DNA from: Devosia sp. RR2S18
Lineage (GTDB): Bacteria; Pseudomonadota; Alphaproteobacteria; Rhizobiales; Devosiaceae
Assembly: GCF_030177755.1 (NCBI RefSeq)
Contig: NZ_CP126539.1
Location: 3,124,001 to 3,188,000 of the forward strand
Direction of reading: 5' to 3'
DNA: 64,000 nt
This document shows positions 44,565 to 53,307 of this stretch, in pieces (within the stretch, counting starts at the first letter, position 1; each line of letters opens with the position of its first letter). The translations under genes were made by a program, and so were the position numbers. Under the pieces are notes generated by a model, which had not been told where the DNA came from, ran no database searches, and saw nothing but the letters and a program-made list of their open reading frames with translations.

Positions 44565-46664
44565 ATGTCCGACACTGCGCCAAAGCGCCTTGAGAACAAA
44601 TGGGACGACGCCAAGGCGGCCGCCATGAGCGAGCCCGAGCGCCTCGTCTATCGCTCCAACTTGCTCGGTTCGGACAAGCGCGTCACCAATTACGGTGGCG
44701 GCAACACCTCCTCTAAGATTTGGCAGAAAGACCCACTGACGGGCGAAGAGGTCGAGGTTCTCTGGGTCAAGGGTTCGGGTGGTGACAATGCCTCGATCAA
44801 GCTCGAGGGTTTTGCCACGCTCTATATGGACAAGCTGCGCGCCCTGAAGGGTCTCTATCGCGGCGTCGAGTTCGAAGACGAGATGGTCGGCTATCTGCCG
44901 CACGCGACTTTCAACCTCAATCCGCGCGCCTCCTCCATCGACACGCCGCTCCATGCCTATGTGAATCGGCCCTATGTCGATCACATGCACCCCGACGCCA
45001 TTATTGCCATCGCGGCCTCCAAGAATTCCAAGGAGCTGACCCAGCAGATCTTTGGCGACACCATTGGCTGGCTGCCGTGGAAGAAGCCAGGTTTTGAGCT
45101 TGGCCTGTGGCTGGAGAAGTTCTGCCTGGAGAACCCCGATGCCAAGGGCGTGGTTCTCGAATCTCACGGTCTCTTCACCTGGGGCGACACGCCCAAGGAA
45201 TGCTACGAGACCACCATCGCCATCATCAATCAGGCCATCGCCTGGTTTGAAGAGCAGACTGCCGGCAAGACCATCTTCGGCGGCGAAGCTGTTCAGTCGC
45301 TCCCTGCCGAGCAGCGCCGGGCGATTGCGGCCAGGCTCATGCCCAAGATTCGCGGCTTCATCTCGGAAGACAGCCATAAGCTGGGCCATTTCGATGACAG
45401 CGACGCCGTCCTGGAGTTCGTCAACTCCAAGAACCTGCGGCCGCTGGCAGCGCTGGGCACCTCCTGCCCTGACCACTTCCTGCGCACCAAGATCCGCCCG
45501 CTGGTGATCGACCTTGATCCCGCCAACCCCGATGTCGACGCCGTCCTCGCCGGGCTGGGCGACCAGATCGCCGCCTACCGCGCCGATTACGCGGCCTATT
45601 ACGAGCGCTCCAAGCACGACAATTCGCCCGCCATCCGCGACCCGAACGCAGTGGTCTACCTGATCCCCGGCGTGGGCATGATCACCTTTGCCAAGGACAA
45701 GGCGACCGCCCGCATCTCCGGCGAGTTCTACGTCAACGCCATCAATGTGATGCGCGGCGCCTCGACCGTATCGGAATATCAGGGCCTGCCCGAGCAGGAA
45801 GCTTTCGACATCGAGTATTGGCTGCTTGAAGAAGCCAAGCTCCAGCGCATGCCCAAGCCGAAGTCACTGGCTGGCAAGATCGCTCTTGTCACCGGTGGCG
45901 CCGGCGGCATCGGCAAGGCCACCGCCGCTCGCCTTCTGCGGGAAGGTGCCTGCGTGGTGCTGGCCGACATTGACCAGAATGCGCTCGACAACGCCACTCA
46001 GGAGCTGTCGGACGTCTTCGGCGCCGACTTCGTCCGCCCGGTGAACATCAACGTCACCAGGGAAGAGCAGGTCATCTCCGGGTTCACGCACGCCGTGGTG
46101 GAGTTCGGTGGCCTCGACATCTTGGTGTCCAATGCCGGCCTCGCTTCTTCGGCGCCGATCGAGGAAACCTCGCTCGAGCTCTGGAACAAGAACATGGACA
46201 TCCTGTCCACGGGTTACTTCCTGGTCAGCCGTGAGGCATTCCGCCTGTTCCGCACCCAGCACATCGGCGGCAATGTCGTCTTCGTCGCCTCCAAGAACGG
46301 CCTTGCCGCTTCCCCCAACGCCTCCGCCTACTGCACCGCCAAGGCCGCCGAGATCCACCTCGCCCGCTGCCTCGCCCTCGAGGGTGCGGAAGCGCAGATC
46401 CGCGTCAACGTCGTCAATCCCGACGCCGTGCTGCGTGGGTCCAAGATTTGGGCCGGTGAATGGCTCGAGCAGCGCGCATCGACATACAAGACCGACAAGG
46501 ATGGTCTCGAGGAAATGTACCGCCAGCGTTCGATGCTGAAGCGTTCGGTGTTCCCCGAGGACATCGCCGAGGCCATCTACTTCTTTGCTTCGGAGGCCTC
46601 GGCGAAATCCACCGGCAACATCATCAATGTCGACGCGGGCAACGCCCAGTCGTTCACGCGGTAA
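44565..46664 (+). CDS. rhaD: Bifunctional rhamnulose-1-phosphate aldolase / dehydrogenase
   Basis: A 699-residue fusion. Residues about 30-400 are a class II aldolase domain with Zn ligands in 'HMHPDAIIAIAA' (His140, His142) and 'ESHGLFTWG'. Residues about 435-699 are a short-chain dehydrogenase with 'VTGGAGGIGKAT' (442 on) and the Y589-x-x-x-K593 pair. The aldolase splits rhamnulose-1-phosphate to DHAP and L-lactaldehyde; the dehydrogenase probably oxidises the lactaldehyde. GGGAGGAA before the ATG at 44565 fixes the start. Confidence 0.92.
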   Translation: MSDTAPKRLENKWDDAKAAAMSEPERLVYRSNLLGSDKRVTNYGGGNTSSKIWQKDPLTGEEVEVLWVKGSGGDNASIKLEGFATLYMDKLRALKGLYRGVEFEDEMVGYLPHATFNLNPRASSIDTPLHAYVNRPYVDHMHPDAIIAIAASKNSKELTQQIFGDTIGWLPWKKPGFELGLWLEKFCLENPDAKGVVLESHGLFTWGDTPKECYETTIAIINQAIAWFEEQTAGKTIFGGEAVQSLPAEQRRAIAARLMPKIRGFISEDSHKLGHFDDSDAVLEFVNSKNLRPLAALGTSCPDHFLRTKIRPLVIDLDPANPDVDAVLAGLGDQIAAYRADYAAYYERSKHDNSPAIRDPNAVVYLIPGVGMITFAKDKATARISGEFYVNAINVMRGASTVSEYQGLPEQEAFDIEYWLLEEAKLQRMPKPKSLAGKIALVTGGAGGIGKATAARLLREGACVVLADIDQNALDNATQELSDVFGADFVRPVNINVTREEQVISGFTHAVVEFGGLDILVSNAGLASSAPIEETSLELWNKNMDILSTGYFLVSREAFRLFRTQHIGGNVVFVASKNGLAASPNASAYCTAKAAEIHLARCLALEGAEAQIRVNVVNPDAVLRGSKIWAGEWLEQRASTYKTDKDGLEEMYRQRSMLKRSVFPEDIAEAIYFFASEASAKSTGNIINVDAGNAQSFTR

Positions 46665-46767
46665 TCGAAGCAGAGGGAGGAAGCCCCTCACCCGTGTCGC
46701 GCTAAGGCCATCCACCCTATCCTACAAGGGTAGAGGGGTGACCTGACGGGTAGGAAAGCCTCGGCGC

Positions 46768-46803
46768 CCCCTTCTCCCCTGGTGGGAGAAGGGGCCCGAA
46801 GGG
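46768..46803. repeat. Palindromic repeat CCCCTTCTCCC-type
   Basis: CCCCTTCTCCC-CTGGT-GGGAGAAGGGG is a perfect 11-bp stem (46768-46794), followed by a small CCC-GAA-GGG hairpin. This 'CCCTTCTCCC ... GGGAGAAGGGGCCCGAAGGGCGGATGAGGG' type is a widespread intergenic repeat of Hyphomicrobiales. It lies between rhaD and rhaI, about 20-30 bases before the rhaI ribosome binding site. Confidence 0.7.
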
Positions 46804-46833
46804 CGGATGAGGGTTCCTTCGGGAGAACAATAA

Positions 46834-48123
46834 ATGACCGAATACATCATCGAGCCTTCCGTCGTGGAAGCTGACAACGCCAAGCGCGAAGCCGACCTTC
46901 GCCGCGACTACGAGAGTCTCGGCGAGCGCCTTGATCGGCGCGGCGTCGCCATCGACGCCATCAAGGCCAAGGTTGCCGCATTCAACATCGCCGTCCCTTC
47001 CTGGGGCGTCGGCACCGGCGGCACGCGCTTTGCGCGCTTCCCGGGCAAGGGCGAACCCCGCGATATCTTCGACAAGATCGAGGATTGCGCCGTTATCGCC
47101 CAGATGACCCAGGCGACCAATACCGTCTCGCTCCACATTCCGTGGGACAAGGCCGATCCGAACCGGTTGAAGCAGGCCGCCAGCCGCTTCAATCTCGGCT
47201 TCGATGCCATGAACTCCAATACCTTCGCGGACGCCAAGGGCCAGATGCAGAGCTATAAGTTCGGCTCGCTCTCGGCCTATGACAAGGCCACGCGCGACCA
47301 GGCCATCGAGCACAATCTCGAATGCATCGAGATCGGCAAGACCATTGGCTCCAAGGCGCTGACGGTGTGGATCGGCGACGGCTCGAACTTCCCCGGGCAG
47401 ACTAATTTTGCCACCCAGTTCGAGAACTATCTCGACTCCATGAAGGCCATCTATGCCGCCCTGCCCGATGACTGGCGGGTCTATACTGAGCACAAGATGT
47501 ACGAGCCGGCCTTCTACTCAACGGTCGTGCAGGATTGGGGCACCAACTACATGATCGCCAAGGAGCTCGGCGACAAAGCCTATTGCCTCGTCGACCTCGG
47601 CCATCATGCCCCCAACGTCAATATCGAGATGATTGTCTCGCGCCTGGCGCAGTTCGGCAAGCTGGGCGGCTTCCACTTCAACGACAGCAAGTATGGCGAC
47701 GACGATCTCGACGCCGGCTCCATCGACCCCTACCGCCTGTTCCTGGTGTTCAACGAACTGGTGGATGCCGAGGAGCGCTACAGCGACTTCCATCCGGCGC
47801 ACATGCTCGATCAGTCGCACAACGTCACCGATCCCATCGAGTCGCTGATGCTGTCGGCCGCCGATGTGCAGCGCGCCTATGCCCAGGCACTCCTGGTAGA
47901 CCGTAAGGGGCTTACGGCTGCTCAAAGCGGTAACGATGCGCTAGCGGCAACGCAGCATCTGCGCCACGCCTACCGCACCGATGTGGAGCCTATTCTGGCT
48001 ATGGCACGCCTCGAAAAGGGTGGCGCTATCGATCTTCTCAGCGCCTATCGCGCCTCCGGCTATCGCGCCAAGGTCGCCGAAATCCGCCCTGCCGTTGAAG
48101 CTGGTTCCAGCGGCATCGTTTAA
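46834..48123 (+). CDS. rhaI: L-rhamnose isomerase RhaI
   Basis: A 429-residue isomerase of the rhizobial RhaI (xylose-isomerase-like TIM barrel) type, converting L-rhamnose to L-rhamnulose. Metal-site motifs 'VWIGDGSNFPGQTNF', 'YTEHKMYEPAFY', 'CLVDLGHHAPNVNIEMIV' and 'FHFNDSKYGDDDLDAGSID' are visible. It follows rhaD, with a repeat element in the gap, and ends before a strong terminator. Confidence 0.93.
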   Translation: MTEYIIEPSVVEADNAKREADLRRDYESLGERLDRRGVAIDAIKAKVAAFNIAVPSWGVGTGGTRFARFPGKGEPRDIFDKIEDCAVIAQMTQATNTVSLHIPWDKADPNRLKQAASRFNLGFDAMNSNTFADAKGQMQSYKFGSLSAYDKATRDQAIEHNLECIEIGKTIGSKALTVWIGDGSNFPGQTNFATQFENYLDSMKAIYAALPDDWRVYTEHKMYEPAFYSTVVQDWGTNYMIAKELGDKAYCLVDLGHHAPNVNIEMIVSRLAQFGKLGGFHFNDSKYGDDDLDAGSIDPYRLFLVFNELVDAEERYSDFHPAHMLDQSHNVTDPIESLMLSAADVQRAYAQALLVDRKGLTAAQSGNDALAATQHLRHAYRTDVEPILAMARLEKGGAIDLLSAYRASGYRAKVAEIRPAVEAGSSGIV

Positions 48124-48153
48124 GAACACAACGCTCCTCCCCGCGTTGCGTCT

Positions 48154-48182
48154 AAGGCTCGGCAGTGATGCCGAGCCTTTTG
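48154..48182 (+). terminator. Intrinsic terminator after rhaI
   Basis: AAGGCTCGGCA-GTGA-TGCCGAGCCTT is a perfect 11-bp stem followed by TTT on the plus strand; it ends the rhaD-rhaI transcript. Confidence 0.85.
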
Positions 48183-48235
48183 CATTAACTGACAGCCACT
48201 TGCCTGGCGCGCCGTTTGTTCTACAACAAGCCATC

Positions 48236-48709
48236 ATGTCCAAGAACACGCCCGCAACGCTGGCACTCACCAGGGCCGACATCGCCTTCACCACCGCCAC
48301 CTATGATTACGACCCCGGAGCTGACCGGGTCGGACTCCAGGCTGCCGAGGCGCTCGGTGTCTCGCCCGCAATCGTGCTAAAGACGCTCATGGCCGAAGTC
48401 GATGGCAAGCCGGTCTGCGTGGTGGTGCCCTCCGACGAAGAGGTTAACATGAAAAAGCTTGCTGCCGCTTTTGGTGGCAAGAGCGCTCACATGATGAAGC
48501 CGGCGGACGCTGAGCGCCTGACTGGCTACAAAGTAGGCGGCATCAGTCCCTTCGGGCAAAAAAAGCAGGTGCCCACTGCTGTCGAGGAAATCGCCACCCT
48601 CGAAGAGCTGGTCTATCTCAACGGCGGCCAACGCGGATTGCAGATCCAGCTCAAGCCAGAGGACCTAATCATCGCCCTTGGTGCCAAGGCAGCCGATCTC
48701 ATCCGCTGA
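48236..48709 (+). CDS. ybaK: Cys-tRNA(Pro) deacylase YbaK
   Basis: A 157-residue editing protein that removes cysteine from mischarged tRNA(Pro). Family motifs: 'ALGVSPAIVLKTLMAEVDGKPVCVVVPSDEEVNMKKLAAAFGGKSAHMM' with the conserved lysine, and 'GYKVGGISPFGQKKQVPTAVEE'. Length is normal. The ATG at 48236 follows the rhaI terminator, so it has its own promoter. Confidence 0.92.
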   Translation: MSKNTPATLALTRADIAFTTATYDYDPGADRVGLQAAEALGVSPAIVLKTLMAEVDGKPVCVVVPSDEEVNMKKLAAAFGGKSAHMMKPADAERLTGYKVGGISPFGQKKQVPTAVEEIATLEELVYLNGGQRGLQIQLKPEDLIIALGAKAADLIR

Positions 48710-48735
48710 AGCGTTCATGTGCCCAAAAAAGACAA

Positions 48736-48758
48736 AAGGCGCCCGTTCAGGACGCCTT
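48736..48758 (-). terminator. Intrinsic terminator after DUF1127 gene
   Basis: AAGGCG pairs with CGCCTT around a mismatched centre, and a long T-run (TTTTGTCTTTTTT) follows on the minus strand. Confidence 0.7.
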
Positions 48759-48787
48759 CATCTTCATAACAGCTTTGTCGCCGCGCC

Positions 48788-48934
48788 TTAGCGGGCGTAG
48801 GTACCGCGGGCGATTTCCTTGATATCGGAGCGGGTGATGCCGAGATCGTTCAGCTGACGCTGGTCGAGCGAGCTGAGCTCGCGCATGGTGCGCTGATACT
48901 GGGCAAACTGGCTAATACGCTGACGGATGTTCAT
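48788..48934 (-). CDS. DUF1127 small protein
   Basis: A protein of 48 residues: 'MNIRQRISQFAQYQRTMREL', then 'SSLDQRQLNDLGITRSDIKE' and 'IARGTYAR'. The R-E-L-x-x-L-D-x-x-x-L-x-D-[IL]-G-[IL]-x-R pattern is the DUF1127 signature. Short members of this family have been tied to RNA turnover and phosphate responses in alphaproteobacteria. GAAGGGGAAAAG precedes the ATG, and a terminator with a strong T-run follows. Confidence 0.9.
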   Translation of the reverse strand: MNIRQRISQFAQYQRTMRELSSLDQRQLNDLGITRSDIKEIARGTYAR

Positions 48935-49083
48935 TTTCTTTTCCCCTTCACTTTGGTTGACCCTTATCTAGGTCGGCCCGCCCGTGATGAGTAGTTGGCC
49001 TGCGTGCACATCCGTTATGCATTCGGTGCAAAGAAAATGGGCAACTTAGTTCATAAGAGGTTCATTTCGGATCCTCGGAAACC

Positions 49084-49114
49084 TTGACCTTCCCACGATG
49101 GGAAGCCCTATATG
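49084..49114 (+). promoter_or_regulatory. CueR-type copper promoter
   Basis: TTGACC (49084-49089) and TATATG (49109-49114) are separated by 19 bases, the over-long spacer typical of MerR-family promoters, and the palindrome CTTCCC-N5-GGGAAG (49089-49105) fills it. Transcription should start near 49121. Confidence 0.8.
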
Positions 49115-49135
49115 CAACGGGACGAGGTAAGTCCC

Positions 49136-51412
49136 ATGAATCAGCATATCCATTTCAGCAAAGTCTCCATCGACATTCAGGGCATGAGTTGCGCTTCCTG
49201 CGTCGCCCGTGTTGAAAAGGCATTGCTCAAGGTGCCGGAGGTACAATCGGCTGCCGTAAACCTGGCAACTGAGCGCGCAACGATCGAGCTGACCGATCCG
49301 GCCGCCATCGAGGCAACACTCCGCGCCGTCGAAAAGACCGGCTACAATGCCACACCGACGCCGGTCGCTCAGCCTCGCGACGAGCATGGCGGCCACAACC
49401 ATCATGATGAAGATGCCGCCCTGCTACGGCGCGACGTTCTCATTGCGGCAGTCTTCACCCTGCCGCTCTTCGTGCTGGAGATGGGCAGCCACTTCTATGC
49501 TCCCGTGCACCACTGGTTGATGGGATTAGTACCGCAGCAAACCCTCTTTTTGCTGTACTTTTTGCTGGCAACTGTTGTGCTGTTCGGGCCCGGATTGCGG
49601 TTCTTCAAGGCTGGTATTCCTGCCCTCTTCCGTGGCGCGCCCGAGATGAATTCCCTGGTCGCCCTGGGCGCCGGAGCCGCGTATCTCTATTCGGTCGTTG
49701 CCACCTTTACGCCCGGCGTACTGCCTGCAGGAACGCAGCACGTCTACTACGAATCTGCCGCCGTTATCGTCACGCTGATCCTCGTCGGCCGCTGGCTGGA
49801 AGCGCTTGCCAAAGGAAGAACAGGAGAAGCCATCCAGCGCCTCGTGCAGCAGCAAGCCAAAACCGCGCGCGTGCAGCGGAACGGGGGAAATGTCGACTTG
49901 CCAATCGAGGAGGTCGTCTTGGGTGACCTGATCTTGGTCCGCCCAGGCGAGAAGATCCCGGTTGACGGGGAGATCGTCGAAGGCAGCAGCCACATCGACG
50001 AGTCGATGATCTCGGGCGAACCGCTACCCGTCTCCAAAAGTGCCGGTGCACAGGTCATCGGCGGTACGCTCAACACGTCTGGCAGTTTCAGTTTCCGCGC
50101 GACCAAAGTGGGCGCAGACACCATGCTGGCGCAGATCATCCGCTTGGTTGAAGAGGCACAGGGCGGTAAGCTGCCGATCCAGCGTCAGGTGGACAAGATC
50201 ACCGGCTGGTTCGTTCCCGTGGTGATCGGGCTAGCGGTGCTGACCTTTGCTGGTTGGACGCTCTTTGGTCCTGCGCCTGGCTATGTCCTTGGGCTTGTGA
50301 ACGCTGTCGCCGTTGTCATCATTGCCTGCCCATGTGCCATGGGCTTGGCGACGCCCACCGCCATTATGGTCGGCACGGGGCGTGCAGCCGAACTCGGCGT
50401 GCTGTTCCGCAAGAGCGAAGCCTTGCAGCAATTGAGCGGGGTTAGCGTGATTGCCTTCGACAAGACAGGCACGCTGACACGGGGCAAGCCTGAACTTACA
50501 GATCTCATTCTGGATAATGATTTCGAGCACGACGAGGTGCTTGCACTGGTAGCGGCCCTCGAGAGCCGCTCTGAACACCCTATCGGCGAGGCCATCGTTG
50601 CAGCGGCCGAGAAGCAAGGCTTGACGCTCGGTCAGGTCACCGAGGTCAAAGCCGTCACGGGTGAAGGCATCCGTGCCCGTGTGGACGGTCGGCTGGTCGC
50701 GGTGGGCTCACAGCGTTTCCTCAGCCAGTTCGACTTTTCGGATTTCGGCCAAGCTCTCGACAGACTGGCAGACGAGGGTAAGACGCCGGTCTTTGCTGCG
50801 ATAGACGACAAGCTGGCTGCTGCCATCGTTGTCGCCGACGCAGTGAAGCCCACCAGTCGTTCGGTGATCGCGGCGCTGCACCGGATGAACATCAAGACAG
50901 CCATGATCTCGGGCGACAACCGGCGCACGGCCGAAGCTATCGCCCGCCAACTCGGCATTGACGAGGTGCGGGCCGAAGTATTGCCTGCGGAAAAGGTTGC
51001 GGCGCTTAAATCCTTACGGCCCCTTGGACAGGTGGGTTTCGTGGGCGATGGCATCAATGACGCCCCTGCCCTGGCGGAGGCAGATGTTGGCATTGCCGTT
51101 GGAACCGGCACCGATGCCGCCATTGAGAGTGCGGATGTGGTGCTGCTTGGAGGCGATCTCCGCGGGGTTCTCGATGCGATCTCGAGCAGCCGAGCGACGC
51201 TGCGCAACATCCATCAGAACCTGTTCTGGGCATTTGCCTACAACGTGCTGTTGATCCCGGTGGCGGCGGGCGTGCTCTATGCGCCGTTTGCCATGCTGCT
51301 ATCGCCAATGATTGCGGCGGGCGCTATGGCGCTATCGAGTGTGTTCGTGGTCGGAAACGCCCTGCGGCTTAAAAGATTACGGCGGGTGCAGCTCGAAGGA
51401 GAGATGGCATGA
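49136..51412 (+). CDS. copA: Copper-exporting P1B-type ATPase
   Basis: A 758-residue ATPase pumping Cu(I) out of the cytosol. One N-terminal metal-binding domain ('GMSCASC', Cys19/Cys22), the intramembrane 'CPC' motif in '[16 protein letters not shown]', phosphorylation site 'DKTGTLT', 'SEHPIGEAI' and hinge '[10 protein letters not shown]' are all intact. A His-rich stretch ([10 protein letters not shown]) follows the first domain. The start at 49136 is chosen because the CueR-type promoter should start transcription after the alternative ATG at 49112. First gene of copA-cueR-copZ. Confidence 0.94.
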   Translation: MNQHIHFSKVSIDIQGMSCASCVARVEKALLKVPEVQSAAVNLATERATIELTDPAAIEATLRAVEKTGYNATPTPVAQPRDEHGGHNHHDEDAALLRRDVLIAAVFTLPLFVLEMGSHFYAPVHHWLMGLVPQQTLFLLYFLLATVVLFGPGLRFFKAGIPALFRGAPEMNSLVALGAGAAYLYSVVATFTPGVLPAGTQHVYYESAAVIVTLILVGRWLEALAKGRTGEAIQRLVQQQAKTARVQRNGGNVDLPIEEVVLGDLILVRPGEKIPVDGEIVEGSSHIDESMISGEPLPVSKSAGAQVIGGTLNTSGSFSFRATKVGADTMLAQIIRLVEEAQGGKLPIQRQVDKITGWFVPVVIGLAVLTFAGWTLFGPAPGYVLGLVNAVAVVIIACPCAMGLATPTAIMVGTGRAAELGVLFRKSEALQQLSGVSVIAFDKTGTLTRGKPELTDLILDNDFEHDEVLALVAALESRSEHPIGEAIVAAAEKQGLTLGQVTEVKAVTGEGIRARVDGRLVAVGSQRFLSQFDFSDFGQALDRLADEGKTPVFAAIDDKLAAAIVVADAVKPTSRSVIAALHRMNIKTAMISGDNRRTAEAIARQLGIDEVRAEVLPAEKVAALKSLRPLGQVGFVGDGINDAPALAEADVGIAVGTGTDAAIESADVVLLGGDLRGVLDAISSSRATLRNIHQNLFWAFAYNVLLIPVAAGVLYAPFAMLLSPMIAAGAMALSSVFVVGNALRLKRLRRVQLEGEMA

Positions 51413-51840
51413 ACATCGGTCAGGCAGCGGATGCTTCGGGTGTGTCGGCGAAGATGATCCGCTACTACGAATCCATCGGCCTTATCCGTCCGCCCGAGCG
51501 TACGGAAAGCAATTATCGGGTCTATGGCGCCGATGAGGTTCACGTGCTGCGCTTCATCAAGCGCGCACGGACGCTGGGGTTCTCCATGGAAGAAACTTCA
51601 ACATTGCTGAGGCTTTGGCAGGACAAGAGCCGCGCCAGCGCCGAGGTCAAGGAAATCGCCAGCCGGCATGTTGTGGAGCTGGAGCAGAAGATCTCCGAGC
51701 TGCAAAGCATGGCAAAAACGCTGCGGCATTTGGTGCATTGCTGCGGGGGCGACGAGCGCCCGGATTGCCCGATTCTCGAGGATCTCGCGGGTGCAGAGAT
51801 ACAGAAAGGACATCAAGATGAACGACAGATTAACGCTTAA
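51409..51840 (+). CDS. cueR: MerR-family copper regulator CueR
   Basis: A 143-residue regulator with an N-terminal MerR HTH ('[25 protein letters not shown]'), a dimerisation helix and a metal loop with Cys112 and Cys120 in '[13 protein letters not shown]'. Ser77 matches the serine that marks monovalent-ion CueR proteins. It should activate the promoter before copA. It overlaps copA by four bases and copZ by 23 bases. Confidence 0.93.
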   Translation: MNIGQAADASGVSAKMIRYYESIGLIRPPERTESNYRVYGADEVHVLRFIKRARTLGFSMEETSTLLRLWQDKSRASAEVKEIASRHVVELEQKISELQSMAKTLRHLVHCCGGDERPDCPILEDLAGAEIQKGHQDERQINA

Positions 51841-52018
51841 AGTGGATGATATGACCTGCAATCATTGCGTGGGGACGGTGCGCACAGCGCTCGAAGAGGC
51901 TTTGCCGGATCCACGGGTTGAGATCGACCTGGCCAATCACCGCGTGACCTTCACAGGCGACCGCGCGAAAGGCGAGAACGCCATTCGCGAGGCCGGCTAC
52001 ACGCCCGAAGCTATCTAG
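51818..52018 (+). CDS. copZ: Copper chaperone CopZ (HMA domain)
   Basis: A 66-residue ferredoxin-fold protein with 'DDMTCNHCVGTVRTAL' (Cys14, Cys17) that carries Cu(I) to CopA. The start at 51818 has AGAAAGGA upstream and lies inside the 3' end of cueR. Its stop overlaps that of the convergent DUF1428 gene by four bases. Confidence 0.92.
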   Translation: MNDRLTLKVDDMTCNHCVGTVRTALEEALPDPRVEIDLANHRVTFTGDRAKGENAIREAGYTPEAI

Positions 52019-52728
52019 GCGTCGAGTAGCGGGACAAAGCCGCCATAGATCCGACGCGCCTCGTCCTGCGGCTGGTCCGCTGAATGCATGCGCGGGTCTT
52101 CGAAGATCTTGGGCCACGCAGCGTCGCGAACCTCCTTGGACGGCCATTCGACCACGGAGAAGATGACCGTTTCGCCGTCCTTGGCTTGCACCGCGTCCTT
52201 GAAGTCGGTGACTTGCCCATCGGGCAAAAAGTCGCCCCAGGTCTCGAAGATGCGGGTGGCGCCGTTCTCTTTGAACACCTCGACCTGTTGCCGAGCAAGG
52301 GTCCGGTAGTCCTCGAAGCGGTCCACAGGCACGGGCGCCAGGGCGCCATCGACATAGCCCGGCTTGCCGCCCCGGCCGGTATCAAGGATTTCGTCGAAGC
52401 CGCCATAGAGCATGCGGGTGCCGTCGAATGGCATATTCTTCGCGATCTCCTCCATGCGCGGATCGGCGATCATCTTGCGATTGGCTTCCTGGGCGGCCTC
52501 CCGGGTAGGGTATTCATGCCAGGAGTAGACGATCACCTCGTCGGGTTTGGCCTTCACGGCGCGACGGAAATCGGTGACCTTCCCGTCCGGGACCTCATCG
52601 CCCCAAACTTCCATCAGGCGTTTCGCGCCGAACTCCTGAAAGATCGCGACGGTCTCTTCTGCCAGTTGGCGGTAGGCTTCCTTGTTGGCCGCCGGTACGG
52701 CGGCCACAAAACCAGCAATATAGGTCAT
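52015..52728 (-). CDS. Tandem DUF1428 protein
   Basis: A 237-residue protein made of two DUF1428 (YbaA-like, alpha/beta-barrel) copies: about 2-113 and 118-235. Each has 'W-G-D-x-x-P-D-G-x-V-T-D-F', 'E-V-I-V-Y/F-S-W/V-x-E-Y/W-P' and 'DPRM'. Single-domain members are about 115 residues, so this is an internal duplication. Function unknown. GGAGAGGAG precedes the ATG. It is divergent from a MarR gene that probably controls it. Confidence 0.82.
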   Translation of the reverse strand: MTYIAGFVAAVPAANKEAYRQLAEETVAIFQEFGAKRLMEVWGDEVPDGKVTDFRRAVKAKPDEVIVYSWHEYPTREAAQEANRKMIADPRMEEIAKNMPFDGTRMLYGGFDEILDTGRGGKPGYVDGALAPVPVDRFEDYRTLARQQVEVFKENGATRIFETWGDFLPDGQVTDFKDAVQAKDGETVIFSVVEWPSKEVRDAAWPKIFEDPRMHSADQPQDEARRIYGGFVPLLDA

Positions 52729-52777
52729 TCCCAAACTCCTCTCCTGGTCCACAGGTGAACGCATGCTGATTGACACT

Positions 52778-52795
52778 TACGTTGATGTCAACGTA
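52778..52795. promoter_or_regulatory. Palindromic operator TACGTTGATGTCAACGTA
   Basis: TACGTTGA-TG-TCAACGTA is a perfect inverted repeat with a 2-bp centre, in the 76-bp gap between the DUF1428 gene and the marR-like gene. It fits a MarR dimer site controlling both genes. It also contains TTGA/TCAA and TGTCAA elements near candidate -35 positions. Confidence 0.6.
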
Positions 52796-52804
52796 TTTTG
52801 CAGC

Positions 52805-53248
52805 ATGACTTCTAGTACTCTCGACTTTGCCACCACTCTCCATGTCCGCGACCACTGTCTTTGCCTTGCCGCACAACGGGCGGCGCGAGCCCTCGCTCGT
52901 CGCTTTGACATCGCCCTGCGGCCGGTGGGACTGACCAATGGGCAGTTCTCGCTGCTGATGTCGTTGAACCGCCCAGAGCCACCGACACTCGGCTCGGTAG
53001 CTTCGCTCTTGGCGATGGATCGCACGACGCTAACCGCGGCTTTGAAACCGCTGGAGCGGGAGGGGCTCGTCGCCACCACGGCCGATCCCAAGGACCGACG
53101 CAGCCGGCTGCTGCAGCTTACCGATGCGGGGCGGCAGCGGCTGGGGGCGGCGCTACCGATCTGGCGAGAAACGCACCGGCTGGTCGACGAAGCTTTCGAG
53201 CCGGACGAAGGCAAGGCGTTGCGGCAGAGCCTCAACAAGATCGGCTGA
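52805..53248 (+). CDS. MarR-family transcriptional regulator
   Basis: A 147-residue winged-helix regulator. The DNA-binding region is 'PTLGSVASLLAMDRTTLTAALKPLEREGLVATTADPKDRRSRLLQLTDAGRQRLG', with the wing D-x-R-S/R. Cysteines near the N-terminus (HVRDHCLCLAAQ) may sense oxidants, as in OhrR-like members, but this is inferred. The start at 52805 is preferred because the palindromic operator lies upstream; a longer frame from 52763 would place the operator inside the gene. Confidence 0.85.
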   Translation: MTSSTLDFATTLHVRDHCLCLAAQRAARALARRFDIALRPVGLTNGQFSLLMSLNRPEPPTLGSVASLLAMDRTTLTAALKPLEREGLVATTADPKDRRSRLLQLTDAGRQRLGAALPIWRETHRLVDEAFEPDEGKALRQSLNKIG

Positions 53249-53254
53249 CAACAA

Positions 53255-53280
53255 AGGGGCGCCTTGCAGCGCCCCTCGTT
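53255..53280. terminator. Bidirectional intrinsic terminator
   Basis: AGGGGCGC-CTTGCA-GCGCCCCT lies between the convergent marR-like gene and the sugar-binding protein gene. T-rich tails follow on both strands. Confidence 0.75.
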
Positions 53281-53307
53281 TCGACAGCGTCTGATTGCGT
53301 TGGGAGG

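Noticed and set aside
46717..47493. Minus-strand 258-codon frame opposite rhaI and the repeat element
   Set aside because: It reads through a palindromic repeat and the start of rhaI; not a real gene.
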